64,000 bases of DNA from Dyella kyungheensis. Its GTDB lineage: Bacteria; Pseudomonadota; Gammaproteobacteria; Xanthomonadales; Rhodanobacteraceae. The position numbers and the translations under genes were made by a program. Shown piece after piece: positions 1 to 8,780 of this stretch. The stretch lies in the NCBI RefSeq assembly GCF_016905005.1, contig NZ_JADIKC010000005.1:310001-374000 (forward strand), given 5' to 3'. Position 1 is the stretch's first letter. The number at the start of each line of letters is the position of its first letter. The notes beneath the pieces were generated by a model that did not search any database, was not told the origin of the DNA, and worked only from the letters and a program-made list of their open reading frames with translations.

Positions 1-22
1 CCGCTCCAGTCATGCGCGGCAC

Positions 23-772
23 TTACAGCTGGCTCATGCCGCCGTCGGTGATGATTTCGGTGCCGACGATGAAGGCCGATTCCGGCGCAGTGAGATGCAG
101 CACGGTCGAGGCGATTTCGGCGGCCGTGCCGAAGCGACCCAGCGGCACCTGCGACTGGATCTGTGCCGCCGTGGCTTCCAGGCTGGCCTGGTCCAGGCCG
201 AGCTTGCCGTAGAGCGGCGTTTCCACCGGGCCGGGGCTTACCACGTTCACGCGCGCGCCGCGCGGCAGCAGCTCGGCCGAGAGCGTCTTGGCCAGCGAAA
301 TCACCGCGGCCTTGCTGGCCGCGTAGGCCGATGAGGTCGGCATGCCGATATGGGCGTTGATCGAGCCGTTGATGACGATGGAGGCACCCTTGTTGAGCAG
401 CGGCAGCAGGGCCTGGATCTGGAAGTAGGGGCCCTTCACGTTGACGTTGAAGGTCTGGTCCCACAGCGCCTCGTCGATGGCCTCGAACGGGGCGAGCTTG
501 GCGACGCCGGCATTGAGGAAGATGCCGTCCAGACGGAGCCCCTTGGCGCCCAGCGCACTGGCCAGCTCCTTGGCGCCGGCGACGCTGCTGGCGTCGTTGC
601 GAATGGCGATGGCCTGCGGGCCGATGGCGGCGCGTGCCTTTTCCAGGGCCGCTTCATCGCGGCCGGTGATGACGACCCGGGCGCCTTCGGCGGCGAAGGC
701 CTGGGCAGTGGCCAGGCCGATGCCGCTGTTGCCGCCGGTGACGAGGATGGTCTTGTCGGTGAAACGGTTCAT
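23..772 (-). CDS. SDR family NAD(P)-dependent oxidoreductase
   Basis: A 249-residue classical short-chain dehydrogenase/reductase, a cytosolic Rossmann-fold enzyme that oxidises or reduces an alcohol/carbonyl pair with NAD(P)H. The cofactor motif TGGNSGIG lies at about residues 12-19, the structural NAG at 87-89, and the catalytic triad is Ser137, Tyr150 and Lys154 (YAASK). It ends with the usual IITDGGMSQL tail. The ATG at 772 is chosen because AAGGAAG lies about 8 bases upstream and the fold begins at once; an in-frame extension to 922 would add 50 residues unlike any SDR. The substrate cannot be told from sequence. A perfect inverted repeat about 85 bases upstream suggests control by a repressor. 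Confidence 0.9.
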   Translation of the reverse strand: MNRFTDKTILVTGGNSGIGLATAQAFAAEGARVVITGRDEAALEKARAAIGPQAIAIRNDASSVAGAKELASALGAKGLRLDGIFLNAGVAKLAPFEAIDEALWDQTFNVNVKGPYFQIQALLPLLNKGASIVINGSINAHIGMPTSSAYAASKAAVISLAKTLSAELLPRGARVNVVSPGPVETPLYGKLGLDQASLEATAAQIQSQVPLGRFGTAAEIASTVLHLTAPESAFIVGTEIITDGGMSQL

Positions 773-1101
773 GGCGTGCTTCCTTGGGTGATGTGTGGTC
801 GATGGAGTGATGGTGCGCGCCAGCGTCGGCGTTGCCGTGCCATGTTTTCGATGAACACGTTCGATCGCATCGAACGTTTTTTGGAAGTCCCTTGTTCGCG
901 CCATGCCCACGTATGTGCACAAGAGATATGCGACGCGCCAACGTGCGATGCCGGCGATGTACGCGTGCTGTCAAAACATTGCGCACGCGATGGCGACATA
1001 GATGACCGTGCACTTTCCCTTTTGCGCCACGGTCACATTCCTGGGACCGTCTGTCGACATTTGCCTCCTTAGGGTTCGCACACCGCCCAGGGAGACCATC
1101 G
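773..1101. promoter_or_regulatory. Divergent intergenic region
   Basis: This 329-base gap separates the minus-strand SDR gene from the plus-strand outer-membrane protein gene, so it must carry both promoters. I see no convincing open reading frame in it. The one clear structure is the inverted repeat at 857-877, listed separately. A GGGAG Shine-Dalgarno sequence for the plus-strand gene lies at its right end. Confidence 0.5.
857..877. promoter_or_regulatory. Perfect 9-bp inverted repeat, candidate operator
   Basis: Arms ACGTTCGAT and ATCGAACGT are separated by CGC, and six T residues follow on the plus strand. The position, about 85 bases upstream of the SDR start, suits a repressor or activator site. 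The T-run would also allow a plus-strand terminator, but no plus-strand gene ends nearby, so an operator is preferred. Confidence 0.45.
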
Positions 1102-1947
1102 ATGAAACAACAACAAAAGAAAACGCGTCTTTGCACTCGTCTTGCACTCGTGACCCTCACCGCGCTCGGCAGCGCCCCCGCCTTTGCCGATCCTTCCCCC
1201 GCACTCGACCGTGTCAGCATCTGGCTGGGTGCGTTCTATTCCGATACGCAGACCCAGATCGGCGCCACCGGCCGCAGCGGCCTCATCGACGGCTACAGCG
1301 GCCACTTCAGTCTGGAGGACGACCTGGGTTTCCGGGAGCATAAGGCAGTGCCGCGTGCACGCCTGGATTTCCTGATCGGCGACCACCAGGGCTTTTCGTT
1401 CGATTTCTTCGGCATCGATCGCTCGCACGGCCGCTCGATCAGTCGCGACATCAGTTACGACGGCAACGACTTCCCCGCTTCCGCCCGTGTGGACGGCAAA
1501 CTGAACTTCAACTTCGGCAGCGCGGCCTATCGCTGGTGGTTTGGGACCGGCAGCGACGTGTTCGGCCTCGGCATCGGTGCGGCGTACTACGGCGTGAAGG
1601 CCCGCGTCGAAGGGCAGGTCGACATCGACGGCTTCGGCGGCAGCGCCGTGGCCAGCACCCACGAAACGGCCTGGGCGCCGGTGTTGCAGCTCGGTTGGCG
1701 GCACGCGTTCTCGCACAACTTCCGCATCTACGCCGATGCGTACGGCGTGAAGAAGAACGGCGGCAATCTCGCTGGCCATATCTACAACGCAGCGCTCGGC
1801 CTGGAATGGTTCCCCATCGAGAACCTGGGCGTAGGCGCCGAATACAGCTACACGCGCATTCGCCTCGACCAGAACCATCCGTCCTACCAGGCGAACCTGG
1901 ACATGAAGTTGCAGGGCCCCTCGTTGTTCGCCCGCTTGCGCTTCTAG
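1102..1947 (+). CDS. Putative outer-membrane beta-barrel protein
   Basis: A 281-residue protein with a basic N-terminus and a signal peptide ending near ALGSAPAFA (about residue 29). The rest is rich in alternating aromatic and polar strands (for example FSFDFFGID and YRWWFGTG) and ends in a phenylalanine (ARLRF), the usual C-terminal signature for insertion of outer-membrane beta-barrels. Residues from about 180 onward (YGVKKNGG, then GLEWFPIENLGVGAEYSY) resemble small OmpW/OmpA-like barrels, but I do not recognise a named family. GGGAG lies 10 bases before the ATG. It converges on the amidohydrolase gene with 31 bases between stops. Function unknown. Confidence 0.75.
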   Translation: MKQQQKKTRLCTRLALVTLTALGSAPAFADPSPALDRVSIWLGAFYSDTQTQIGATGRSGLIDGYSGHFSLEDDLGFREHKAVPRARLDFLIGDHQGFSFDFFGIDRSHGRSISRDISYDGNDFPASARVDGKLNFNFGSAAYRWWFGTGSDVFGLGIGAAYYGVKARVEGQVDIDGFGGSAVASTHETAWAPVLQLGWRHAFSHNFRIYADAYGVKKNGGNLAGHIYNAALGLEWFPIENLGVGAEYSYTRIRLDQNHPSYQANLDMKLQGPSLFARLRF

Positions 1948-1978
1948 AAACGTCACAGGCGACGTGGCGGCTGCGCTT

Positions 1979-3748
1979 TCATCGTTGAGCGCGGCCGCCA
2001 TCGCGTGCGCTTGAGGCGATAGCGCTGGCTGCTTGCGCGTGGTGGGCATTTCGCCAGCAACCGCCACCGTGATTGACGGGCGACCATTCCGGCAACGGTC
2101 TGGGCTGGGCGAGATCGAAAGCGCGGAAATCCCCATCCGCGTAGACCACGCGCCCATCCATCACGGTCAGCTCGGACTCGATCTGGCGGATGTCCTCGTC
2201 GGGCACGCTGAAATAGTCCTGCGAGAGGATGGCGAAATCGGCGCACTGGCCGATGTCGAGCTGGCCCTTGCTGCCTTGCTCGCCGGAGAACCAGGTGTTG
2301 TCGCGCGTGTGCAACGCGAGCGCTTGCGCGCGATCCAGCCGGTGCTCGGGCGGATAGAGTGTGCTGCCGCCCAGCGTGCGGCCGGTGGTGAGCCAGTAAA
2401 GCGTCGTCCAGGGATCCATGCTGGCTGCAGTGGCACCGCCCGAGCCGACGCCCACATGCAGGCCGGCATCGAGCATGCGGCGGATCGGTGGCGTATGCGC
2501 GGCAACGTCCGCACCGTGGCGTTCGAGAAAATATTCGCCCTGGTAGGCCATGCGCGGTTGCACGTTGACGCCGCCGCCCAGGCGCGCCACCCGCTCGATG
2601 TTCCGCGCGCTGATCGTTTCGGCGCCATCGAAGAACCAGGGCAGGGCGCGCAAACCCATCGCCGCATCGACATGTTCGAAGGCATCCAGCGCCATATCGA
2701 TGGTCTCGTCGTACACGGCATGCATGCGCCAGGGCCATCCGCGCGCCACCAGCCGGCTCACGATGTCTTCCAGTTCGACGGCCGTCTGGGCGGTGAACGC
2801 CGGCGGCGGCTGGCGGAAGTTGTCGTAATCCATGGCGGCATGCACCAGCACCTCGCCCGCGCCGTTGAAGCGGAAGAGTTCGTCGCCGTCGCCGTAGTGA
2901 TTGATGGTGGACCAGTGCAGGAAGTCGCCGGTTTCCCCGCCCGGTGTTTGCGCGGCCAGGTGATAGGCCATCCGCACGGTGAGCAAATGATGATGGGCCA
3001 GTTCTTCGACCGCCTTGTAATCGTCCGGATAGCGCAGATGCGCAGCGCCGGCATCGATCACGCTGGTGATGCCCAGCCGATTCAGTTCGCGCATGGTCTG
3101 GCGCAGGCTGTTGACCTGGTATTCGTGCGGCAGCACCGGCGCATGGGCCAGCGTTTGATGGAACAGCTCCGGCGTGGGCGTGGCAACCAGCGAACCCATC
3201 GGCACGCCTTGATCGTCCCACTCGATATGGCCGCCCGGCGGATCGGGCGTCTGCCCGTCGTAGCCGCAAGCGGCCATGGCCGCCGCGTTGAGCAACGCGC
3301 GATCCTGCAGATGCTGCAGGTAGACCGGCGTGGAGGGCGCCACCCGGTTCAATTCCTCCACCGTCGGCAGTCGTTGCTCGGCGAACTGGTGTTCGCAGAA
3401 ACCGCCCACCACGCGTATCCATTGCGGCGATGGCGTGCGCTGCACCTGGTCGGCCAGCAGCCGCAGCGCCTCGTCCAAGCTGGGCACGCTGTCCCAGCGC
3501 AGCTCCTGGTTGTAGTCCAGGCCGGTGGCGATCAGATGCTGGTTCGCGTCGATTAGCCCGGGAATGATGCGGCGCCTGCCCGCGTCGATCACCATCGTGG
3601 CGGGGCCGGCGAGCGATCGTATCTGGCCATTGGTGCCCACCGCGGCGATGCGCCGCCCGTTCACGGCCAGCGCCTGCACCTCGGGCCGCTGCGCGACGCC
3701 GGTGTGGATCTTCGCGTTGTGCACGATCAGCGTCGGGTACATGGCCAT
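1979..3748 (-). CDS. YtcJ-like amidohydrolase with altered metal motif
   Basis: A 589-residue amidohydrolase of the YtcJ/amidohydrolase-3 type, a TIM-barrel metal enzyme family acting on amides, imines or cyclic amides. The N-terminal beta-sandwich (TLIVHNAKIHTG) leads into PGLIDANQH at about residues 63-71, and the conserved stretches LRWDSVP, QWIRVVGG and PGGHIEWD follow. The family normally has HxH here; this protein has Asn69-Gln-His71, so the first metal-ligand histidine is replaced. It lacks a signal peptide and should be cytoplasmic. The ATG at 3748 is chosen over an upstream TTG; ATG at 3742 is equally possible, and none has a strong ribosome site. The substrate is unknown. Confidence 0.85.
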   Translation of the reverse strand: MAMYPTLIVHNAKIHTGVAQRPEVQALAVNGRRIAAVGTNGQIRSLAGPATMVIDAGRRRIIPGLIDANQHLIATGLDYNQELRWDSVPSLDEALRLLADQVQRTPSPQWIRVVGGFCEHQFAEQRLPTVEELNRVAPSTPVYLQHLQDRALLNAAAMAACGYDGQTPDPPGGHIEWDDQGVPMGSLVATPTPELFHQTLAHAPVLPHEYQVNSLRQTMRELNRLGITSVIDAGAAHLRYPDDYKAVEELAHHHLLTVRMAYHLAAQTPGGETGDFLHWSTINHYGDGDELFRFNGAGEVLVHAAMDYDNFRQPPPAFTAQTAVELEDIVSRLVARGWPWRMHAVYDETIDMALDAFEHVDAAMGLRALPWFFDGAETISARNIERVARLGGGVNVQPRMAYQGEYFLERHGADVAAHTPPIRRMLDAGLHVGVGSGGATAASMDPWTTLYWLTTGRTLGGSTLYPPEHRLDRAQALALHTRDNTWFSGEQGSKGQLDIGQCADFAILSQDYFSVPDEDIRQIESELTVMDGRVVYADGDFRAFDLAQPRPLPEWSPVNHGGGCWRNAHHAQAASAIASSARDGGRAQR

Positions 3749-3870
3749 GGCCAATCAGCAACGGTGATCAGGTTGCGGGGGCGGGCGTCTATGCCACGTC
3801 AAGCAACGAGGTCATTCCGTGCGCGTTGCGAACGGGTAGATTGGCCAGGCGACAAGCGGCTGCCGGGCCA

Positions 3871-3884
3871 TGTGCATATGCACA
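3871..3884. promoter_or_regulatory. Perfect 14-bp palindrome upstream of porin
   Basis: TGTGCATATGCACA reads the same on both strands and lies 63 bases before the porin start codon, inside the 199-base gap between the divergent amidohydrolase and porin genes. It has the size and placement of a dimeric repressor or activator site that could serve either gene. The binding protein is unknown. Confidence 0.4.
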
Positions 3885-3947
3885 AAAGTCATTTCCGGCA
3901 CCAGCGGCGATTGGACAGCATGTTTTCACTCGTTGGGAGGCGAGACC

Positions 3948-5186
3948 ATGAACCGAGCCACGTCCGCAAGCACGGTGATCACCCCGCGTCGCGCATTCAC
4001 CGCGATGGTGCTCGCCTGCGCGTGGCCGCTGTGCGGTCTCGCCGATACCTATGACGTCTACAGCAACTGGCCCACCCATGTGTCTGCATCCGACGGCACC
4101 GACTTTGGCCTGGCCGTGCTCTATCAGTACGACGTCAACCAGTTCTCCAACGATGCCGGCAAGTTCGAGGACGCCAATACCAACCGGCGCCGTTATTTCG
4201 GGTTCTATCTGCGCAAGCCAGGCGTGTACGACGCCATCGCGCAGTACGACTTCCAGGCCAACCAGTGGGCCGATGCGTTCGTGCGTTTTCGCAGCGGCGG
4301 CGTGATCGGCGAGGACGTGGGCAACTTCCGCTTCGGCTACTCGAAGACCCCGGTGGGTTTCGAAGGCGTCACCAGTTCGTCCGCCACCACCTTCATCGAA
4401 ACCGCGTTGCCCACGCAGGCGATCTGGGAAGGGCGCCGGGCAGGCGTTGACTGGGCATTCGTGCGGCCGCATTTCATCGTCAACATCGGCGACTATTTCT
4501 GGCGCAAGGATTTCGACGGCAACAACCCGGGACGCACGTGGGCTGGACGCGCGGCGTGGATGCCGCGGAACAAGCCTGGCGACGTGCTGCATCTTGGCGT
4601 GTCCGCGTCGCGGGAGAAACTTGATTGGGCCGACGACGGTTCGGTGCCGCCTGCAGCGCGTCTGCGCGCCCGTCCGGAAGCCGGGCTCTCGCCGGTGCGC
4701 CTGGTGGATACGGGCAATCTTCCCTACAGCAAGAGCGTGCAACGCCAGGGCTTCGAAGCGCTATGGATACGCGGGCCGTGGTCGTTGCAGGGCGAGTACC
4801 TGCAGGCGCAGGTGGATCGCACCAACGGCAAGCCCAACGTGGACGTGAACGGCTTCTACGTGTTCACCACCTGGACGCTTACTGGCGAGTCGCGTTTCTA
4901 CAGCGACGGCAACGTGGCCGACCGCCGCTACAACGGCCGCGACCTGCAGGCCGTGCGCCCCACGCATGCCTGGGGCGCGGTGGAACTGGCGCTACGCTAC
5001 AGCGAGCTGGACCTCAACGACGGCGCCATCACCGGCGGCAAGGAACACGACTGGACATTGGGTGCCAACTGGTACATCGGCGAGCATGTGAAGTTCCAGA
5101 CCAACTACGTATGGGCTTTCAGTGATCGCGGCAATCTGCAGGTGAACCCGCGGATTTTCGAGGTGCGGGCGCAGCTCTATTTCTAG
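3948..5186 (+). CDS. OprO/OprP-type outer-membrane porin
   Basis: A 412-residue porin of the phosphate-selective OprO/OprP family (COG3746 type). It has a signal peptide of about 32 residues ending GLA, then a beta-barrel with family hallmarks: RRRYFGFYL, RFGYSKTPVGFE at about residues 127-138, and WEGRRAG a little further on. It ends in a C-terminal aromatic (EVRAQLYF). GGGAGG lies 8 bases before the ATG, which decides the start over an upstream in-frame ATG. Family members pass phosphate, pyrophosphate or other small anions, but this lineage also includes porins of unknown substrate. It sits between two amidohydrolases; whether it imports their substrates is speculation. Confidence 0.85.
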   Translation: MNRATSASTVITPRRAFTAMVLACAWPLCGLADTYDVYSNWPTHVSASDGTDFGLAVLYQYDVNQFSNDAGKFEDANTNRRRYFGFYLRKPGVYDAIAQYDFQANQWADAFVRFRSGGVIGEDVGNFRFGYSKTPVGFEGVTSSSATTFIETALPTQAIWEGRRAGVDWAFVRPHFIVNIGDYFWRKDFDGNNPGRTWAGRAAWMPRNKPGDVLHLGVSASREKLDWADDGSVPPAARLRARPEAGLSPVRLVDTGNLPYSKSVQRQGFEALWIRGPWSLQGEYLQAQVDRTNGKPNVDVNGFYVFTTWTLTGESRFYSDGNVADRRYNGRDLQAVRPTHAWGAVELALRYSELDLNDGAITGGKEHDWTLGANWYIGEHVKFQTNYVWAFSDRGNLQVNPRIFEVRAQLYF

Positions 5187-5220
5187 CTGCCCGTTCAATC
5201 CTTGTGCGAACACTTCTTGT

Positions 5221-5347
5221 CGTGATTCCGGCGCACACCGGAATCCAGTGGCGACAGCGTGCGGTCTTCGCACGCCGCCAACGCAGGCTGTCTTGAGGCA
5301 ATGACCTTTACCGAGGCGCCTGGATTCCGGCCTGCGCCGGAATGACG
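5221..5347. repeat. Paired palindromic repeat element (REPIN-like), copy 1
   Basis: Two inverted copies of a short palindrome (core ATTCCGGC...GCCGGAAT) sit at 5221-5249 and 5320-5347, separated by about 70 bases. Each copy can fold alone, and the two can pair with each other. The same element in better-preserved form occurs at 27163-27262. It lies between the end of the porin and the end of an amidohydrolase, so it may act as a bidirectional terminator. The rest of the gap 5187-5410 shows nothing else. Confidence 0.75.
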
Positions 5348-5410
5348 AGTTGGCTGACCGGGGTGGGTTTGAAGCCCACCCCGAATAGCTCAGGCGCCCG
5401 TCGCGGAGCT

Positions 5411-6844
5411 TCAGCGCAGTCCCACGGTATCCCGTGTCGCCTCGAAGATCTTCTGCGTGTCGTAGCCCACGCCGTTCTTGAACACGTACGGCATCTGTTC
5501 GATGTCGGCGGTGCGCTTGGCCGGGTCGCCGTCGATCACCACCAGGTCGGCGCGCTTGCCCACGGCCAGCGTGCCGACGTCGGCATCGCGGCCCAGATAC
5601 TTCGCGCCGTTGGAGGTAGCCACCTTGACTGCCTGCTCGAAGCCGAAGCCGGCTTCCACCAGCAGTTCCACTTCGCGCTTGGACGAGTAGCCCGGCACCA
5701 CGCCGCCGTAGCCGGTGGGATCGGTGCCGGCGAGCAGCAGGCCGCCGGCATCGGCGTACTGTTTTTCCATGCGGGCGAGCTTGAGGTAGGTCTCCGTGGT
5801 CATCCTCGCCTTGCTGTCCTGCACCTTGTTCCAGGTCGCTTCGTACTGCGCGCGCACTTCGGGCAGCATCAGGTCGAGCGCGCCCTGCGGCGCCTTGGGC
5901 CGGTTCGGCACGAAGGTTTCGAACACCGTGAGCGTGGAGGTGAGCGCCACTTTGTGGTTGATCATGTCGCGCATCAGCAGCTTCACGTCGGCCGACTTCG
6001 GATCGACAGCGGCCAGCGAATCGTTGACGCCGGGACTCCTGGGGCACTCGTCCGGCTGCTTGTCCTTGACGAAATCGCTGGAGACGAAGAAGCCGTGCTC
6101 CAGGTTGTCGATGCCCATGTCCACCGCTTCGCGATAGGTCACCGAACACAGATGCGCCGTGACCTTGGCCTTGCGCTCGTGCGCGGTGTCGATCACGCGC
6201 TTCAGCTCGTCGCGGGTGATCTGCATATAGGCCTTGTACGAGGTGACGCCTTCGTCGGCCCAGTAGTTGACCGTGCGCTCGGCATCGTCGGGGCCGCCCA
6301 GCACGTGCACGGCGGGAATGGGCAGGCCGGGGCCGTTGAGGTAGGGGCCGGTCACGTCCATGTCGGGGCCGATCACGGTGCCCTTGGCGATGGCGTCGCG
6401 CACGTTGATGTCGGCGTACGGCATCATCGAACCGGCCGTGCGCAGCGTGGTGGTGCCGCCGGCGAGGTACAGGCGGGGGAAGCTGTAGCTCATCTCGTTG
6501 TATTCGACGCCGCCGGCCGGATAGAACATGTGCTCGTGCACCATCACGAAGCCGGGCATCAGGGTCTTGCCCTTCGCGTCGATGACCTTCGCATCCGCAG
6601 GCACCTTCACCTTGCTGCTCTTGCCCAGCGCCACGATGCGGCCCTTGTCGATCACCAGCGTCTGGTCGCGTGCGGCCTTGGCGCCGGTGCCGTCGATCAC
6701 GGTGGCGTGGGTGAAGGCGATCAGCGGTTGATCGTAGGCGATGAAATCCTTATCGGTGGCCGGCTTGCTGTCGGCCGCCCAGGCACCGGCGGTGGACAGC
6801 AAGCCCGCAAGGGCGACGGTGAAAAGCGAACGCGGCAAGACCAT
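5411..6844 (-). CDS. Secreted metal-dependent amidohydrolase
   Basis: A 477-residue amidohydrolase of the imidazolonepropionase/prolidase-like branch (COG1228 type). It has a signal peptide of about 24 residues (VALAGLLSTAGAWA), so it is likely periplasmic. The fold starts with ATVIDGTG; the metal-binding HxH is His103-Glu-His105 in PGFVMVHEHMF. A later LLAGTDPTGYGG segment carries the conserved aspartate, and the C-terminal DVGTLAVGKRADLVVIDGDP closes the beta-sandwich, as in active members. Relatives hydrolyse cyclic imides, aryl amides or dipeptides; the substrate here is not predictable. The next gene on the same strand lies upstream with about 50 bases between. Confidence 0.88.
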   Translation of the reverse strand: MVLPRSLFTVALAGLLSTAGAWAADSKPATDKDFIAYDQPLIAFTHATVIDGTGAKAARDQTLVIDKGRIVALGKSSKVKVPADAKVIDAKGKTLMPGFVMVHEHMFYPAGGVEYNEMSYSFPRLYLAGGTTTLRTAGSMMPYADINVRDAIAKGTVIGPDMDVTGPYLNGPGLPIPAVHVLGGPDDAERTVNYWADEGVTSYKAYMQITRDELKRVIDTAHERKAKVTAHLCSVTYREAVDMGIDNLEHGFFVSSDFVKDKQPDECPRSPGVNDSLAAVDPKSADVKLLMRDMINHKVALTSTLTVFETFVPNRPKAPQGALDLMLPEVRAQYEATWNKVQDSKARMTTETYLKLARMEKQYADAGGLLLAGTDPTGYGGVVPGYSSKREVELLVEAGFGFEQAVKVATSNGAKYLGRDADVGTLAVGKRADLVVIDGDPAKRTADIEQMPYVFKNGVGYDTQKIFEATRDTVGLR

Positions 6845-6898
6845 GGTGTTCCCCCTGTCAAAGTGGGGAGCATCGTAGCAAGCCGCGTTGGCGTTGGA

Positions 6899-8191
6899 TC
6901 AACCCGCCTCGAGCAGTGCCACCGTGCCCTGGCCGCCGTCCGCGCAGATGCTGACGATGGCGAGCGTACCCGCCGGCTGCGCGGCCAGCTCCTTCACGGC
7001 CTGGCTGAGGATGCGTGCGCCGGTGGCGCCGAACGGATGGCCGAGGGCGAGGCTGCCGCCGTTGGGGTTCACCCGCTCGCGCGGGAAGGGTCCGAAGTCG
7101 CGGTCGACGCCCGCCTTGCGGGTGAGGAACTCGCGGCTTTCCAGCGCGGCGATATGGAACAGCACCTGCGCCGCGAATGCCTCGTGGATCTCCCACAGGC
7201 CGATGTCGTCGTAGCGCAGGTTGTGTCGCGCGAGCAGCTTGGGAATGGCGAACGCGGGCGCCATCAGCAGGCCTTCCACGCGGAAGTCGACGGCAGCGAT
7301 TTCCCAGTCCACCAGCTTGACGCGCGGCACATGGGCGGGTATCCGGTCGAGGCCTTTCTCGCTCGCTACCCACAGGCCGGCAGCGCCGTCCGTGAGTGGC
7401 GACGAATTGCCTGCCGTCAGGGTGCCTTGCCCGGTGGTGCGGTCGAACGCGGGCGAGAGCTTGGCGAGTTTTTCCAGCGTGGTATCGGCGCGCGGGATGC
7501 TGTCGCGGCGGAAGTCGCCGATGGGGATCACCAGGTCGTCGAAGAAGCCGCTGTTCCAGCCCGCCAACGCGTGCTGGTGGCTGTCCAGTGCCCAGGCGTC
7601 CTCGTCCTCGCGGCGCACGTGCCAGTCCTTGGCGGTGATCTCGGTGTGTTCGCCCATGCTCAGGCCCGAGGTGCGGTTGACGATGCCGGGAATGTACAGC
7701 CGCACGTCGCCGGCTTTCAGCGTGAGCGCGTGCGACACCTTCTCACCGACCGAGCGCGCTTTCTGGAACTGGCGGATCCAGTCGGAGAGGCTTTGCGGAA
7801 GCCCCAGCTGGACCCGGCTCAGACTGTCCACGCCGCCGACCAGGGCCAGCTGCAGGCTGTCGTTGTCGAGCATGCCGGCCGCTTCGATCATGCCGATCAT
7901 GCTGGTCGAGCAGGCCATGATGGTGGAGAAGGCGGGAATGGTCGCCGGTGCGCCGGCATCCATCAGTACTTCGCGGGCGATGTTGCTCCAGGTGAGGTTC
8001 GGCACCACGGCGCCCCAGGCGGCGAAGTCCGGCCGCTTGCCCTCGGGCAGGCTGGCCAGCATGTGCTGCACCACCGGCACCGACAGCGCGATGGCGTCCT
8101 GCGAGGCCAATGCACCGTCGACCTTGGAGAACGGCGTGCGTACACCGGAGGCCAGCCAAACGGGTTGGCTATAACGTGACTTCAGAGGCAT
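6899..8191 (-). CDS. Acetyl-CoA C-acyltransferase (thiolase)
   Basis: A 430-residue thiolase, which cleaves 3-ketoacyl-CoA with CoA in beta-oxidation or condenses acyl-CoAs in reverse. The nucleophile is Cys94 in IMACSTSMIG. The catalytic histidine lies in WEIHEAFAAQVL, and a glycine-rich GGSLALGHPFGATGAR loop precedes the final active-site Cys in ICADGGQGT. The HEAFA form and length match FadI-like thiolases more than acetoacetyl-CoA thiolases. ATG at 8191 begins MPLKSRYSQPVWLASGVRTP, where the family begins. It lies 28 bases downstream of msrB on the same strand, so the two may be cotranscribed, although no functional link is obvious. No FadJ partner is adjacent. Confidence 0.9.
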   Translation of the reverse strand: MPLKSRYSQPVWLASGVRTPFSKVDGALASQDAIALSVPVVQHMLASLPEGKRPDFAAWGAVVPNLTWSNIAREVLMDAGAPATIPAFSTIMACSTSMIGMIEAAGMLDNDSLQLALVGGVDSLSRVQLGLPQSLSDWIRQFQKARSVGEKVSHALTLKAGDVRLYIPGIVNRTSGLSMGEHTEITAKDWHVRREDEDAWALDSHQHALAGWNSGFFDDLVIPIGDFRRDSIPRADTTLEKLAKLSPAFDRTTGQGTLTAGNSSPLTDGAAGLWVASEKGLDRIPAHVPRVKLVDWEIAAVDFRVEGLLMAPAFAIPKLLARHNLRYDDIGLWEIHEAFAAQVLFHIAALESREFLTRKAGVDRDFGPFPRERVNPNGGSLALGHPFGATGARILSQAVKELAAQPAGTLAIVSICADGGQGTVALLEAG

Positions 8192-8219
8192 GGGCGTGTC
8201 CTGACGGCGAGGTGGGAGA

Positions 8220-8705
8220 TCAGGCGAACAGGTTCCAGACCGCGCCTTCCGGCGCGCCACGATCCAGCTTGTCCGGCAGCGGGTCGGTGGACGCGACGAA
8301 CTGGAGCGACACGGAATTGATGCAGTAGCGCTGGTGCGTCGGCGGCGGACCGTCGTCGAACACATGGCCCTGATGGCTGCCGCAGCGGACGCAGCGGATC
8401 TCGGTGCGCACCATGCCGTAGCTGCTGTCCCGCACGTAGGCCAGGTGCTTCTCGTCGAACGGGGTGGTGAAGCTGGGCCAGCCGGTGCGGCTGTCGAACT
8501 TGTTGCCGGCAAGGAACAGCGGCAGCCCGCACAGGCGGCAGCAATACACGCCCGCGCGTTTCTCGGACAGCAGCACGCCGCAGAACGGCGATTCGGTCCC
8601 GTGATCGAGCAGCACCTGGCGCTCGTCGGCGGTCAGGCCGGCCGCGAGCGTATCGAACTGCAAAGGCGTGGGAGGGGACAGGTCGAAGGTGGGACGATTG
8701 CTCAC
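8220..8705 (-). CDS. msrB: Peptide-methionine (R)-S-oxide reductase MsrB
   Basis: A 161-residue MsrB, which reduces the R-epimer of methionine sulfoxide in damaged proteins using thioredoxin. Zinc ligands are Cys56/Cys59 (CRLC) and Cys105/Cys108 (CVRC). The catalytic Cys128 lies in HQRYCINSVSL, and SRTGWPSF and GHVFDDGP are family signatures. The GTG at 8705 is chosen because GAGGAGAG lies about 7 bases upstream; an in-frame ATG 24 bases earlier sits within that ribosome site. No signal peptide, so it is cytoplasmic. It fits with the stress genes dps and ahpCF elsewhere in the window. Confidence 0.92.
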   Translation of the reverse strand: MSNRPTFDLSPPTPLQFDTLAAGLTADERQVLLDHGTESPFCGVLLSEKRAGVYCCRLCGLPLFLAGNKFDSRTGWPSFTTPFDEKHLAYVRDSSYGMVRTEIRCVRCGSHQGHVFDDGPPPTHQRYCINSVSLQFVASTDPLPDKLDRGAPEGAVWNLFA

Positions 8706-8780
8706 TGCTTGCTCTCCTCGGCGAACCATCTCAAGAGCGGAGGCCCGGGTCCCCACAAGATCGGGGCGCAGGCGCACGGC

